A DNA stretch of 50,804 nucleotides from Spirulina sp. CCY15215. Its GTDB lineage: Bacteria; Cyanobacteriota; Cyanobacteriia; Cyanobacteriales; Spirulinaceae. Below are positions 26,001-34,691 of this stretch, piece by piece. The DNA is taken from positions 1 through 50,804 of the forward strand of contig NZ_JACSWA010000343.1 of NCBI RefSeq assembly GCF_016888125.1, read 5' to 3'. The notes under the pieces were generated by a model. It searched no databases. It worked only from the letters and a program-made list of their open reading frames with translations, and was not told the DNA's origin. How positions within the stretch are numbered: position 1 is the first letter of the stretch; the number at the start of each line of letters is the position of its first letter. The position numbers and the translations under genes were made by a program.

Positions 26001-29000
26001 TATCTCCACCTCGACCTAGAGCAGATGATGTAATTAAAGTACCTTGAGTGGTATCAACATTGCCTGCCAAACTTAAAATTTCAATCTTGCCACTGGCGAT
26101 CTGAAAACCGGGGTTGAATAGAGTAATTGTTCCAGTGTCAATATCGCTAACTGCTCTAAGTGCAATATTTCCTCCAGTAACACCTCCTGCTGCGCTAATA
26201 ACACCTGCTGTTGTATCAAGAGAGCCATTAATTATCGGGCTAACAAACTCCCCTGTTACAGGACTAAACAACCGTCCTACCCACCCTTCTACAGTTATGT
26301 TAATATCGCCTGCAATTTTAGGACTATCCGAACGGATATTTTGAGTAAATAATGTTCCCATTCGTCCTGCTATTTCAATATTGCCTCCACTTTCACTTCC
26401 TGAAGTATCAATATCTCCAAGTTCTACATTAGAATAAGTGCTGTTAAAAATTGAAATATCTCCTCCGTGTTGACTGCCAGAAGTATTAATTTCTCCAGCT
26501 TTAATAGTAGGAATAATTGTACCACCAGCAAATATAGTATTGGAAGAAGATGAATTATAAATAAAAACATTACCCCCATTTATCCCACCAGAAGAATTTA
26601 TTACACCCTTTACTTCTGTAGGGACAGAAACAGAAGCATCATTATAAAGAATAATATCACCTCCATTGACACCTCCAAAAGCATTAATATCCTCATTTAT
26701 CTCAATATCTTGGCCAGCAATCAGTGTGATGTTTCCACCATTTCCGTTTGATAATGAAGAATCAATTGAATTAACTTCTATACTCCTTCCTAACAAAGTA
26801 ATATCTTGACCATTTGTATTGAGATTACCTTCAGATAATCTAATGCCACCCATTAGATTATTTACAATGTCCTGAGATATGATTGTTATTTTGCCTTGGT
26901 TTGTTGTTAGATTGGATGAGCTTGTAATCTCAGAACTACCATTGAGGATTAGGTTAATATTACCAAAACCAGTAGATTCTATTATTGCAGAAGTATTCTG
27001 AGCAGAGGATATATCAATTGCATTAGAACTTCTTATACTAATGTTACCATTTTTACTACGAATTGATGGTTGATAAATACGAATTTTTGCACCATTAATC
27101 CCAATTCCCCGTAAATCAATATTTCCATTATCTATAGTTTCTATTGAACTCGATGAAATTCCTAAACCATAAGCTCTTTCCTCATTTCCTTGACCTTCTA
27201 GGAAGATACCACCATTACCTGCTGTAAAATTGCTATTATGTATTTCTATACCATTATTACTATAGTTATCTTCATTACTTCCCTGTCCTACTAAGTTTAT
27301 TTCTCCTACCCCATCCGTAAGAATATTAATTACACAATCAATACAACGAAATCCTATATGACGACCCAAATGATCGCCTCGATTATCGATATTTGGATTA
27401 CCTGTTATTTCACCTGTTATTCCATTCATTCCTATGATACTATCAAAACCATTTCCTCCAATTCCTGTTATTTTTATATTGCCATTTTCCGATTGAATTA
27501 AGCCATCTTGAATTTCAATTCCGTAGTTGTATAATCCAGTACTTCCTCCTCTTCCATCTAAAGTTATTGAACCCGTTCCAATAAGCTCCAAAAGATGATC
27601 TTTGAGAAAAATGCCATGATTATTACCAATATCGTAATATCCTCGCGTTTCAATAGCTGAACCCTCACCTCCCGCACCATTCATAACAATATTTCCCGTT
27701 CCATTAGAACGCAAAACTGAATCATTTACCGAAATTCCGTAATGTCCGCTTTCTCCTTGACTGCTTCCCCCGACTCCCGTAATCTCAATATTTCCTCCTC
27801 CTGCATCAATTTCGCTCCCTTCCACTGTTACCCCAACTCGTTCTGTTCCATCCCCTTGTCCCCTGCCAACAAAATCACCTCCTCCTGTTTGGATCGTCGC
27901 ATTGGTTATCGTTAAACTTCCCCCGTCTGTATTATCGGCATCACCAATTAACTGTACATCACCTCCCTGCGTCGTGATATCTGCATTGACTCGAACGTGC
28001 CGATCGCCCTCAACGGTCAATCCTACCCCAGCATTCGCCATAGCGATCGCTTCATCAATAAAAATATCCTGCGTCGCCGTCAGATTCACATTTGCCAGCG
28101 CATTATTAATCGCCGCTACATTGCTCCCATCCACCACAAAATCCGTCGGATCGAGCAATAATGTGCCAAACTCCCCATTTATCCCGGAAGCATCCACCCA
28201 ACCGCGATAATCCAGCGTTTCTAACCCCGAAACCTCCACAAAACCCCCATTTTCTCCCGTCGCACTCACCTCTCCCAAAAACTGCATCTCCCCATCTGCC
28301 CAAGCGATAACATTACCACCATCCGCACTTCCCCCATCTGCCCGAATTGTCGAATTTTCATCCACCCAAACGCGATCGCTTCTCGGCATTGTCCCCGCTC
28401 CCTGCTTCTCCCCACCAATCCTCACATTACCGCCCCCCTCACTCCCAGAAACATCAATTTCCGCACCGATTAAAGCAACAATATCCCCCAAAACATCCAC
28501 ATTTCCCCCCGTTGCCTCCAACTCTCCAGAAGCGATCGCGCTTCCTTCAGAAACAGGCACATTTGTTCCTTGCACCGATATTTCATTCCCCGCAACCGTT
28601 AACCCCGTTTCCACCCTCGATCGCGTAATCAACGCCGGAATATCCACCGCACGTACCGCCACCAGATTCCCTTGCGCGTCCCGAGGGGGTTCGATTTCAA
28701 ACCCCAAGACATTATCGCCGCTCACAATCCGCAATCGCCCCGATTCTGGCATCGCCACAATACTCACATTACCTGCCGGAGCGCTCAAACTCCCTGTATT
28801 GATGACAGTTCCCCCAATCAAGCCAATATTTTGACCCTCACTAACCGCTAAATCTCCTGCATTGATAATCACACCAGAGCGATCGCTTAAATCGAACTCA
28901 ACAGGAGTCCCCACTAAATTCTGATAGTCGTTATCTCCCCAAGCATCGAACCACAAACCATTCCCAAACCCGATCCCCTGCGCCGTCGTTGCGAAAAAGT

Positions 29001-29403
29001 CCCCCGGCACATTTAAGGAGGCATTCGAGCCAAAAACAAACCCCGAAGGATTCATCAAATAAAGGTTAGAATCACCCCCCAGAACTTGAACGAGTCCGTC
29101 AATAACCGAAGGATTGCCCCCCGTCACCCGTCCCAAAATATTCTGGATTTGCGGATTGGAAAGAAACGTGGCGATCTGGTTCGCATCCAAACCCAACTCG
29201 ATAAAACTATGGAATAAGTTTGCACCATCTCCCGACAGCGTACCGCCGTCAATAACAAACTCATTCCCATCGATATTCACGATTGTTCCCGTGCCATCTG
29301 ACGCGGGAACGATAGATTGAGCGAGAGTTTCACCGCTTGTAACTAATAACGATAGAGCAACGAAAGGAACGAGAGTTTGGGGTTTTATGGGAGTCTTCAT
29401 CAT
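23053..29403 (-). CDS. Two-partner-secretion exoprotein (TpsA) with C-terminal CHAT caspase-like domain
   Basis: 2116 residues. A signal peptide (residues 1-30, ending ETLAQS) precedes the TPS/haemagglutinin N-terminal domain (about 35-290), with NLFHSF, LYLMNPSGFVFG and DLAVSEGQNIGLIGG. Next is a long beta helix of short repeats rich in G-N-I and I-T motifs (to about 1590). A Pro-rich linker follows (about 1590-1620), then a CHAT domain at about 1750-2116. CHAT dyad: His1956 in HLATHASF and Cys2000 in SACETA, 44 residues apart, with the usual GVKSVLASLW and ending YFWAGYTAIG. TPS proteins cross the outer membrane through a TpsB barrel, probably the one at 9834. CHAT domains are caspase relatives; this places a potentially active peptidase outside the cell. 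Confidence 0.9.
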   Translation of the reverse strand: MMKTPIKPQTLVPFVALSLLVTSGETLAQSIVPASDGTGTIVNIDGNEFVIDGGTLSGDGANLFHSFIELGLDANQIATFLSNPQIQNILGRVTGGNPSVIDGLVQVLGGDSNLYLMNPSGFVFGSNASLNVPGDFFATTAQGIGFGNGLWFDAWGDNDYQNLVGTPVEFDLSDRSGVIINAGDLAVSEGQNIGLIGGTVINTGSLSAPAGNVSIVAMPESGRLRIVSGDNVLGFEIEPPRDAQGNLVAVRAVDIPALITRSRVETGLTVAGNEISVQGTNVPVSEGSAIASGELEATGGNVDVLGDIVALIGAEIDVSGSEGGGNVRIGGEKQGAGTMPRSDRVWVDENSTIRADGGSADGGNVIAWADGEMQFLGEVSATGENGGFVEVSGLETLDYRGWVDASGINGEFGTLLLDPTDFVVDGSNVAAINNALANVNLTATQDIFIDEAIAMANAGVGLTVEGDRHVRVNADITTQGGDVQLIGDADNTDGGSLTITNATIQTGGGDFVGRGQGDGTERVGVTVEGSEIDAGGGNIEITGVGGSSQGESGHYGISVNDSVLRSNGTGNIVMNGAGGEGSAIETRGYYDIGNNHGIFLKDHLLELIGTGSITLDGRGGSTGLYNYGIEIQDGLIQSENGNIKITGIGGNGFDSIIGMNGITGEITGNPNIDNRGDHLGRHIGFRCIDCVINILTDGVGEINLVGQGSNEDNYSNNGIEIHNSNFTAGNGGIFLEGQGNEERAYGLGISSSSIETIDNGNIDLRGIGINGAKIRIYQPSIRSKNGNISIRSSNAIDISSAQNTSAIIESTGFGNINLILNGSSEITSSSNLTTNQGKITIISQDIVNNLMGGIRLSEGNLNTNGQDITLLGRSIEVNSIDSSLSNGNGGNITLIAGQDIEINEDINAFGGVNGGDIILYNDASVSVPTEVKGVINSSGGINGGNVFIYNSSSSNTIFAGGTIIPTIKAGEINTSGSQHGGDISIFNSTYSNVELGDIDTSGSESGGNIEIAGRMGTLFTQNIRSDSPKIAGDINITVEGWVGRLFSPVTGEFVSPIINGSLDTTAGVISAAGGVTGGNIALRAVSDIDTGTITLFNPGFQIASGKIEILSLAGNVDTTQGTLITSSALGRGGDIDIISQRFDTTVNSTPFSAGGDVNVADINAQSIADQGGAISITADRAITTQGDITTNDNSLTFDGMVNLADNNTFKVEGNGNITFGSTLDGSHELTLDAQTVTLEDSVGATTPLDRLTVRNGTVFNDTTTTDITVRQDITTSHIDSEQAISLNSLEGRLTTGNLTSTETITLDGNSVTTGNIDAERAVDLTSRMGDLGAGNIATRETLTINTSGDLTTGNINAQNETSLEAQSIETGNITIQDDLALTSTNGDILTQQIDTQGELSISTTNGDLITGNISATDTTNLTADRGSIQTENITVPADVTLISQGEGITTGAIDTSATTDAGNVTLQGDRSISTDSINAQSSNETGGNVTIETPQYFQATDTFSDRNGQNASISVAGAIEGGEVKIYHGGNGEIPFIVGDAATNGTTGEITRGNDIPIQSIETYQEYPYTHKQDSDRLQIVSVPQPHIPAQPQPTSPPLPETSPDPVTTPPPENPEPLEELDRGDNPIESLALLIGDLLNAETTITTDETGDYAFEWQTANPNTGEQVQLSLDVENPYTETDNPETDNPIAIADITPPSLNSLTSLNLNTNPEQIVTDIEQLLETEYETYFGDNLTDREVNAQSIRDTLKTIEIETGTRAVVVYALPFPDSLQLVLVRPEEEPLVTTVADADSRSLFLRLRQFRNTLLDPTNKNYQVHAKKLYQWLIAPIESELERLEIDTLIFSMGAGLRSLPLAALHDGEQFLVEKYSLGTIPSVALTDTRYQSVREARILGMGAEEFHSFSNKPDLPSVPLELAAIVDRPAKGETFLNEEFTLENLRYQRNQSRYDIVHLATHASFQPNNDRNTYIQFWQDKIRLDALREARWYDDATVELLVLSACETAIGDRRSEMGFAGLAVRSGVKSVLASLWKINDFVTLPAIAEFYSQLAREDVTIKAEALRQSQIALLSGQVRVESGQIVGLSQPLPLPPELHHWEGRDLSHPYFWAGYTAIGSPW

Positions 29404-29533
29404 TCTGAGGGTAGAGCGTCCTATTTTCTAGTTATCCCGCAAAACGAGAACTTTTTCGCAAAACCGTCAAAAAAATTTATGAGATGTCTGGCGATCGCCG
29501 CGATCGGGTAGAATTTTGCGATCTCGTTTTTCT

Positions 29534-29899
29534 CTAAATTCGCTGCAAATAGAGATAATTTTCATTTTCTATACATTTTCGTAACTCTTGTAACTTTTGC
29601 AAACGATAGGTAATTTGTTGATAAGTTTCCTTAGAACTTGCACTTTGTAATTGAGATAAAACTGCCTCACTCTCTTCTGCAACAGCTTCTAAGAAAAATA
29701 ATCGGAGTTGTTGGCGATTTTCGCGATCGAGTTCTACAACGGGTAAACACTCTTCCTCACCATCAATGAGAAAACTTTTCTCGATAGAACAACCAATTTT
29801 AGAAAATTGCGATTTTGCTAACCATTCATAGATTTCTTCTGAAAGTTCTACATATTTAGATGGTCGAGCGTTATTGGTGTAAAAGATCATATCTAACAT
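29534..29899 (-). CDS. Conserved-looking 121-residue protein of unknown function
   Basis: I do not recognise this family. The sequence is mixed, mostly helical in its second half (RQQLRLFFLEAVAEESEAVLSQLQSA and YRLQKLQELRKCIE), acidic, and without signal peptide or membrane segment. The ATG at 29899 has GGAGATGAGAAG just upstream, a good ribosome site. It begins 19 bp after the nuclease-like gene, so it is probably the third gene of a three-gene operon with the antitoxin-like and nuclease-like genes. Confidence 0.6.
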   Translation of the reverse strand: MLDMIFYTNNARPSKYVELSEEIYEWLAKSQFSKIGCSIEKSFLIDGEEECLPVVELDRENRQQLRLFFLEAVAEESEAVLSQLQSASSKETYQQITYRLQKLQELRKCIENENYLYLQRI

Positions 29900-29918
29900 T
29901 TCTTCTCATCTCCTAGTT

Positions 29919-30356
29919 TTAATCAGAACTTAAATTGCTTTCTGGAAATTCTTCAATCCAAATAATTTCTGAATCGTCTAAGAGTTTTTTTGCAGGTTTC
30001 GTGATTTTTCCTGTTGCGATCAGTCCCATAATAGTTTCCTTGTTAATAAGTTTCCTAGCAAGAGTAGAATCTATTTTTTTGCGAGTATAGGCTTTTACCT
30101 CCAAAAAAGAGTTTTGTGTCTCGCTATTACTGACTGCGATCGCTTTTCCTTGAATCTGAAATAAAATCTCTCGAACTCTTGGAATGTCATTGCGATCGCA
30201 AACCTCAACATCTCCCTTGGGATCTCCACCTGTTGTTCGTTGAGCTTGAATTCCAGCCTCCTCTAATTTATTTATAATCCATCCCACCAAGTCTCGGTGA
30301 ACTTTTAATCGAGCAATCTGTTTGTCTTCATCAGTTTCACCAAAATCAGATGACAT
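29919..30356 (-). CDS. PD-(D/E)XK nuclease-like protein
   Basis: About 145 residues from ATG 30356; ATG 30374 would add six residues. The pattern of a restriction-endonuclease-like fold is visible: GDPKGDVEV (Asp55 counted from the longer start), then FLEVKAYTRKK with Glu92-x-Lys94, then LIATGKITKPAKKLLDD and EIIWIEE. The last part resembles the third core motif of Mrr-type enzymes, in which a Gly and Thr precede a helix and an I..I strand. It overlaps the antitoxin-like gene by 11 bp. A nuclease toxin or small defence nuclease controlled by its neighbour is plausible. Catalysis is inferred from motif spacing only. Confidence 0.5.
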   Translation of the reverse strand: MSSDFGETDEDKQIARLKVHRDLVGWIINKLEEAGIQAQRTTGGDPKGDVEVCDRNDIPRVREILFQIQGKAIAVSNSETQNSFLEVKAYTRKKIDSTLARKLINKETIMGLIATGKITKPAKKLLDDSEIIWIEEFPESNLSSD

Positions 30357-30534
30357 AATTTCTGTTCTCTCCAATCTTTTCCACTGGAGTCACTTTACCC
30401 GCACGACTGTCCGCCAGTCCAGCTTCTACAACTTGTCTGACGTAGATTTCATACATTAAATCTTCCCATGTTGAATCATCTGGGAGTCGATCGATCAAAC
30501 GATGTGCTTCTTCTTTCAGATTTTGAGTTTGCAT
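30346..30534 (-). CDS. Small antitoxin-like protein (DDSTWEDLMYEIYVRQ family)
   Basis: 62 residues from the ATG at 30534; in-frame codons upstream are poor. RLIDRLPDDSTWEDLMYEIYVRQVVEAGLADS, quoted here in part as DDSTWEDLMYEIY and VEAGLADSRAG, is a family common in cyanobacteria and usually found next to RelE/ParE-type toxins. It is taken to be the antitoxin of such pairs. Here the downstream partner, overlapping by 11 bp, is a nuclease-like protein and not a RelE toxin. Confidence 0.7.
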   Translation of the reverse strand: MQTQNLKEEAHRLIDRLPDDSTWEDLMYEIYVRQVVEAGLADSRAGKVTPVEKIGENRNYVI

Positions 30535-30685
30535 GGTGTTTGCCTCTAAAACTAAATTTAATGATAGACGCGATCGCCTGCTTTTGCCCGATCTCTCCAT
30601 TGTCCACTAAAATCAAATAGCACTCACTTTTCTTTCAATCATGCCAGCGATCGCACCCCTAAAACTATTTTTCTTCGCCAGTGCG

Positions 30686-31801
30686 TCAGTTATCAGTTAT
30701 TAATTCCTGAATAGTTTTGTCCAATTCCTCCAACCGATCGCGATCGCCCAATTCTTCATAAATCCTCCTTGCTTGCGTCAAAAGATCGATCGCATCGGTA
30801 TAATTTTGCATGGCAGCGCGAACTCGTCCCAATCCCTCGTAAGCCAATGCTTTTTCCTCCAAATTCGCCTCATCTGCCAAAGCGATCGCTCGTTCATAAT
30901 GCTTGGCCGCAGGAGGTGCAATGAGCAGACGATCTTGATAGAGTTCGCCGATTAATAAATGCAAAGCCGCCGTTTCGCTCATTGGTAAAACACTTTCTAA
31001 CAGCAAAATTGCTTCGCCGATCGCATCATACTCCAAGAAAAGGCGTGCGATTGCTAATCCTTTTGCTTCAAGAGAAATAGATTGCTGAATGAAGAGCGAT
31101 TGGCGCGATCGCAGTTCTTTTTCTTCAGTTTTATCTAATAATTGAAAGCCCATTCCTCCTAATTGTACGGATTCTTCAAAAGAAGCGACTCCCGTATCGG
31201 TTTCTACTACTAATAAATAATCCCAACCCGGTTGCAAAACTTGCTCGTCGGACTCAGGGATATAAACAAGACTTGTATCTGTTGTTTCAACGCTCCATTG
31301 CATCTCCCGACCGTCTTCCGATACTCCTGTTACTGTTACTAAATAGCTTGTTGCTCCTGCTACCGGATTCCAGCGTAAGATGGGGCGTGACTTGAAAACT
31401 TTTGTGCGTCGCGGACTCACTGAAAAAGGAATGGAAGTATCCCCCCAAGCGAGAATCGTGCCGCGATCGGGACAGCCCGCCAAATCGGGACTGCATTTTG
31501 CTTCTTCCCTCGCACCCGTGCAGCGATTGGGCAAGATTGACCCGCTACTGACTGCTTGGGTTTCTAGATTGGCGCACAATACTAACAATTGTCCCCCCTC
31601 ATTCACTTGCAAGCGATCGCTCGGGTAAATAGTCATGCCTAAAGTGGCGCGAATATTGCGATCGCCTCTCAAAACAACAACATCCCCGGAACTCTCTAGG
31701 ATCCTGCCGTTGGGACGGTTGAAGGCAAAAGCCGAAGCGGTTGCGCCAAGCCAAAGTGAGAGGGCAACGGTAACGAGTTTTAGCGTGCGGGTAACTTTCA
31801 T
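30686..31801 (-). CDS. Secreted FecR-like / TPR protein of the CHAT operon
   Basis: 371 residues. Signal peptide at 1-26 (LKLVTVALSLWLGATASAFA). A FecR-like beta domain follows (GRILESSGDVVVLRGDR, ATLGMTIYPSDRLQV), then a fibronectin-like segment (RPILRWNPVAGATSYLVTVTG), and at least three TPR-type helical hairpins at the C-terminus (AAKHYERAIALADE, KALAYEGLGRVRAAMQNYTDAIDLL). It starts 2 bp after the stop of the CHAT protein, so the two are surely co-transcribed. Such proteins in cyanobacteria sit beside CHAT and DUF1822 genes. A periplasmic scaffold or ligand-binding partner is inference. Confidence 0.75.
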   Translation of the reverse strand: MKVTRTLKLVTVALSLWLGATASAFAFNRPNGRILESSGDVVVLRGDRNIRATLGMTIYPSDRLQVNEGGQLLVLCANLETQAVSSGSILPNRCTGAREEAKCSPDLAGCPDRGTILAWGDTSIPFSVSPRRTKVFKSRPILRWNPVAGATSYLVTVTGVSEDGREMQWSVETTDTSLVYIPESDEQVLQPGWDYLLVVETDTGVASFEESVQLGGMGFQLLDKTEEKELRSRQSLFIQQSISLEAKGLAIARLFLEYDAIGEAILLLESVLPMSETAALHLLIGELYQDRLLIAPPAAKHYERAIALADEANLEEKALAYEGLGRVRAAMQNYTDAIDLLTQARRIYEELGDRDRLEELDKTIQELITDN

Positions 31802-31803
31802 AG

Positions 31804-33567
31804 TTAATTTTCCTCAAGTCTTTGGTGAGCCTCGTGTAAGCATTGATTTTGTTCGGGAATGTGATATTGAGCGGATTTTTTAACCCATTCCCAGTGCTGG
31901 CGTGCCTCTTCTCGACGATTTTCCCCCTCCAAAATGCGGGCGTAAAGGCAATGGGCGTGAGGGCTATCGGGTTCGAGAGCGATCGCCTCTTCCAGATGTG
32001 CCTTAGCTTCGCTAATTCGCCCTTGCTCTAACAAAAGCCAGCCTCGCTTTCCCAAACAAGCCGCTCCCACCGCCGGATAGGGAGAATCCAAACAGTGTTG
32101 CGTAATCTGCCAAACTGCATCGGCATCTTGCAGATTGAGAAGCACCTTAGCCAGTTGTGACGAGGCTTCCGGCAAACCCCGATCCGCCGCCCGTCGATAT
32201 CCTCGTGCCGCGCACTGGAAATCATTGCGGGACTTTTCGCATAGCCAAGCCAAATTATAGTGAGGTTTGGGATTAAAAGGATCGAGAATGCTGGCAAGGC
32301 GATAAAAAATTTGCGCTTGTAGTAGCTCATTGGTTTCAAAATGCGCGACTCCAGTGCGATTCGCCCAAACCGCCACCGTTTGTCCTCCCAAACCGTACAA
32401 TCCCAAACAGCCGATGAGGGAATATAATGCGAGGCGAGGAAGCGGCAGAATGGGTTTTAACTTGAAGGTGCGAGGACAGCGATCGCCTTTGAGTTCTGCC
32501 CATGTTGGCGCAGAAACGGCAGGATGCTGGCAAATCGCGGGCAGCCAACTCGCCCCCGGAAGGCGATCTTCCAACCCTTTGAGCTTTTCTCTCCCTTGCC
32601 TGACCGCTAAAGGAAACGATGCACCTTTGGCGTATGCCTGCAAGAAATATTGCAGAAACCTTCGGGCGATCGCGTCGGGGACGGCTTCGCGCATGACAAT
32701 GGCAGGAGGAAGGGGAATTTTTGCCTGCGCCCAATCCCGCGCAATGCCCAAACCATCGCAGCAGTTGAAGATGGCAAGCTGCAAACTGCGTCGGATGGCA
32801 TGGGAAAGTGCTTCTTGCAGTTCCGCAACGGTCAGAGATTGCTGGGAATTAATGTAAATTCGGCCGCCCGTCACATTGCGATCGCTGCGTCCGTGTCCGG
32901 CAAAAAATAAAATATCCCAAGGTTTTTCCCAAAGTTTCTCCGTTAATTCCTCCCGTCGGGGTTGAATTAAAAAAGTGAGTTTTGCTCCAGGCAATTTTTG
33001 CAATAGAGCGCGATCGCCTTCGATATCGATGCCCGTTCCATCTCCCAACACAGCCAAAATATTGACTTTTCCTCGTTCCGTCGCCTGGCGATCGCTTGGG
33101 GGTGCAGGATAATCTGGCGTACTCAAAGCAATTTCTGTATAGGGATAATCTTGGCGACATAGCGACCAAAGATGCCAAGGAATCCGCCACGTATCGCTAT
33201 CTTGACTTTCCACGGTCAACAACAGTTCATCTTTAGGAGCAAAAGAGCTTCTCACTCGATTTTCAATCCCGCGAAAGCCACTATTCCCAAGCCAATGATT
33301 GAATTTGTTTTCTAATTCATGGGAGATTTCTTGGAAGGCAGTTTCCGAAACATTGGTGACAGATCCCGCTTCAATTTCAATCCCGCGAAGACGACTTTGA
33401 TAAAGCAGTTCGTAAAGCAAGCGCCAGCGATCGTAAAGTCCAGGGAGATTGGGAGCGGCGGGCAAATGACCGGATACTTTTGAGCCATCGGACAGCCGCG
33501 CCGAAACGTGAGGAAAACCCTCGGCAAAATTTCCCGCTCCCAAACTCAAGACCACCGATGCTTTCAC
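31804..33567 (-). CDS. CHAT-domain protein with one membrane helix and periplasmic or cytoplasmic TPRs
   Basis: About 587 residues from the GTG at 33567, chosen because GGAG lies 8 bases upstream and because an ATG at 33624 would overlap the previous gene by 40 bp. Domains: an N-terminal beta-rich region (about 1-150), a CHAT caspase-like domain (about 150-360), a membrane helix (LALYSLIGCLGLYGLGG, near 400), then TPR units (LQAQIFYRLASILDP, NPKPHYNLAWLCEK, LEEAIALEPDSPHAHCLYARIL). CHAT dyad: His in FFAGHGRSD and Cys in FNCCDGLG, 45 residues apart, so the catalytic pair is kept. It forms an operon with a sigma factor and DUF1822 upstream and a FecR-like protein downstream. Role unknown; a signalling or regulated peptidase is likely. 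Confidence 0.85.
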   Translation of the reverse strand: MKASVVLSLGAGNFAEGFPHVSARLSDGSKVSGHLPAAPNLPGLYDRWRLLYELLYQSRLRGIEIEAGSVTNVSETAFQEISHELENKFNHWLGNSGFRGIENRVRSSFAPKDELLLTVESQDSDTWRIPWHLWSLCRQDYPYTEIALSTPDYPAPPSDRQATERGKVNILAVLGDGTGIDIEGDRALLQKLPGAKLTFLIQPRREELTEKLWEKPWDILFFAGHGRSDRNVTGGRIYINSQQSLTVAELQEALSHAIRRSLQLAIFNCCDGLGIARDWAQAKIPLPPAIVMREAVPDAIARRFLQYFLQAYAKGASFPLAVRQGREKLKGLEDRLPGASWLPAICQHPAVSAPTWAELKGDRCPRTFKLKPILPLPRLALYSLIGCLGLYGLGGQTVAVWANRTGVAHFETNELLQAQIFYRLASILDPFNPKPHYNLAWLCEKSRNDFQCAARGYRRAADRGLPEASSQLAKVLLNLQDADAVWQITQHCLDSPYPAVGAACLGKRGWLLLEQGRISEAKAHLEEAIALEPDSPHAHCLYARILEGENRREEARQHWEWVKKSAQYHIPEQNQCLHEAHQRLEEN

Positions 33568-33584
33568 GGTTCTATCTCCACATT

Positions 33585-34670
33585 TCAAACTGAAAAGGGT
33601 TCTTCTACTCGAGCGCCATCCCAACTGACGCGCAATTGAAAATCCGTTCCCGCATCAACGGTAAAAGGTTTGAGCAGGATATACAAATCTTGACTTCGCG
33701 AGGTAACGCTTTGCAGGATTTCGCCATTGTCTCCGACGAGTGCTAGTTCTAAATTGGCAGGGAGATAGCGCTCCTCTTGGTGAGGATTCGCTCGCACGAG
33801 AATTTTAACACGCTCGTCTGCTTGTTTTGCCAAAGCCACTAGCAAGACGATCGCGCGATCGTTCAAGCTAATGCCCAAATCGATCAATTTGGCGCGACAA
33901 ACATCTGCTTCGGGAAAAGGCATCTCGTCTCCTCTACGAAAAGCCAGTCCTGCGGGTTCTAAGTCTCCCCAATCTTCCCCAACAAGACGTTCCCATGCCT
34001 GTCGTCCGGCATCGGCGAGATTTTTCCACCAAGGGACAGAATCGATCGCAGAGGAATTTTCGGAGGGCATGACAGTCTCAGAGATCGAGGGTAGGAGGGA
34101 TTCGGGTGCTTGCCAATTGGCACTGAAGAGGGCGGCAAACCACAGGTTTAAATGCACGCGATCGCGTGCGAGATTGGCGAGATAATCTAATAAAGTCGGT
34201 AAATCTTGTAAATCTCTCACAAAAATTTCTCCCGTTCCTGCTGTTTTGACGAACCCCAACGGTACGGCTACCCGCTCTTTTTCGTCGATCCCCACTACTG
34301 CGTAGCCGATGCGCTCCCAACGAACTTCTGGCGGAATCGAGCCCAGAAATTGTTCTGAGGATAAGATGGCATTGGCATCGATGCGAACGGGTATACATTC
34401 CAATTGTCCGACATCCGAGACAATCAAATCGGCAACATTGGCCATCGTCCGCAGTACGGGATTCCAGCTATCACTTCTCTCCAAATTCGTCGCGATCGCC
34501 ATTAAGTCTAAATAGTTGCGAATGGCAAGGACGGCTAGGGTATTTAAACCCACTCGTTCTGCTTTTTGCGGCTCGGACTGCTCTCGGGCGAAAGTCAGAG
34601 CAGTTTCGATATTCTGCCTCGGTATGGGCAGGGGTAAAGTCTCTTCCGGTAAAATTTGCGTGGCATTCAT
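33585..34670 (-). CDS. DUF1822 family protein
   Basis: 361 residues, no signal peptide or membrane segment. The N-terminal part (ALTFAREQSEP, VGLNTLAVLAIRNYLDLM) and the later WERIGYAVVGIDEKERVAVPLGFV match DUF1822, a family almost restricted to cyanobacteria and repeatedly found between a sigma-like gene and a CHAT gene. The C-terminal 110 residues form a beta-rich unit (VALAKQADERVKILVRANP, GDNGEILQSV, FQLRVSWDGARVEE). Function unknown. It starts 21 bp after the sigma-like gene and ends 17 bp before the CHAT start. Confidence 0.8.
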   Translation of the reverse strand: MNATQILPEETLPLPIPRQNIETALTFAREQSEPQKAERVGLNTLAVLAIRNYLDLMAIATNLERSDSWNPVLRTMANVADLIVSDVGQLECIPVRIDANAILSSEQFLGSIPPEVRWERIGYAVVGIDEKERVAVPLGFVKTAGTGEIFVRDLQDLPTLLDYLANLARDRVHLNLWFAALFSANWQAPESLLPSISETVMPSENSSAIDSVPWWKNLADAGRQAWERLVGEDWGDLEPAGLAFRRGDEMPFPEADVCRAKLIDLGISLNDRAIVLLVALAKQADERVKILVRANPHQEERYLPANLELALVGDNGEILQSVTSRSQDLYILLKPFTVDAGTDFQLRVSWDGARVEEPFSV

Positions 34671-34691
34671 GGGGGTTGAATAATGCGTTCT

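Noticed and set aside
32330-32857. 175-codon plus-strand frame opposite the CHAT gene
   Set aside because: It is antisense to the CHAT domain and is Ser/Arg/Cys-rich in the manner of shadow frames.
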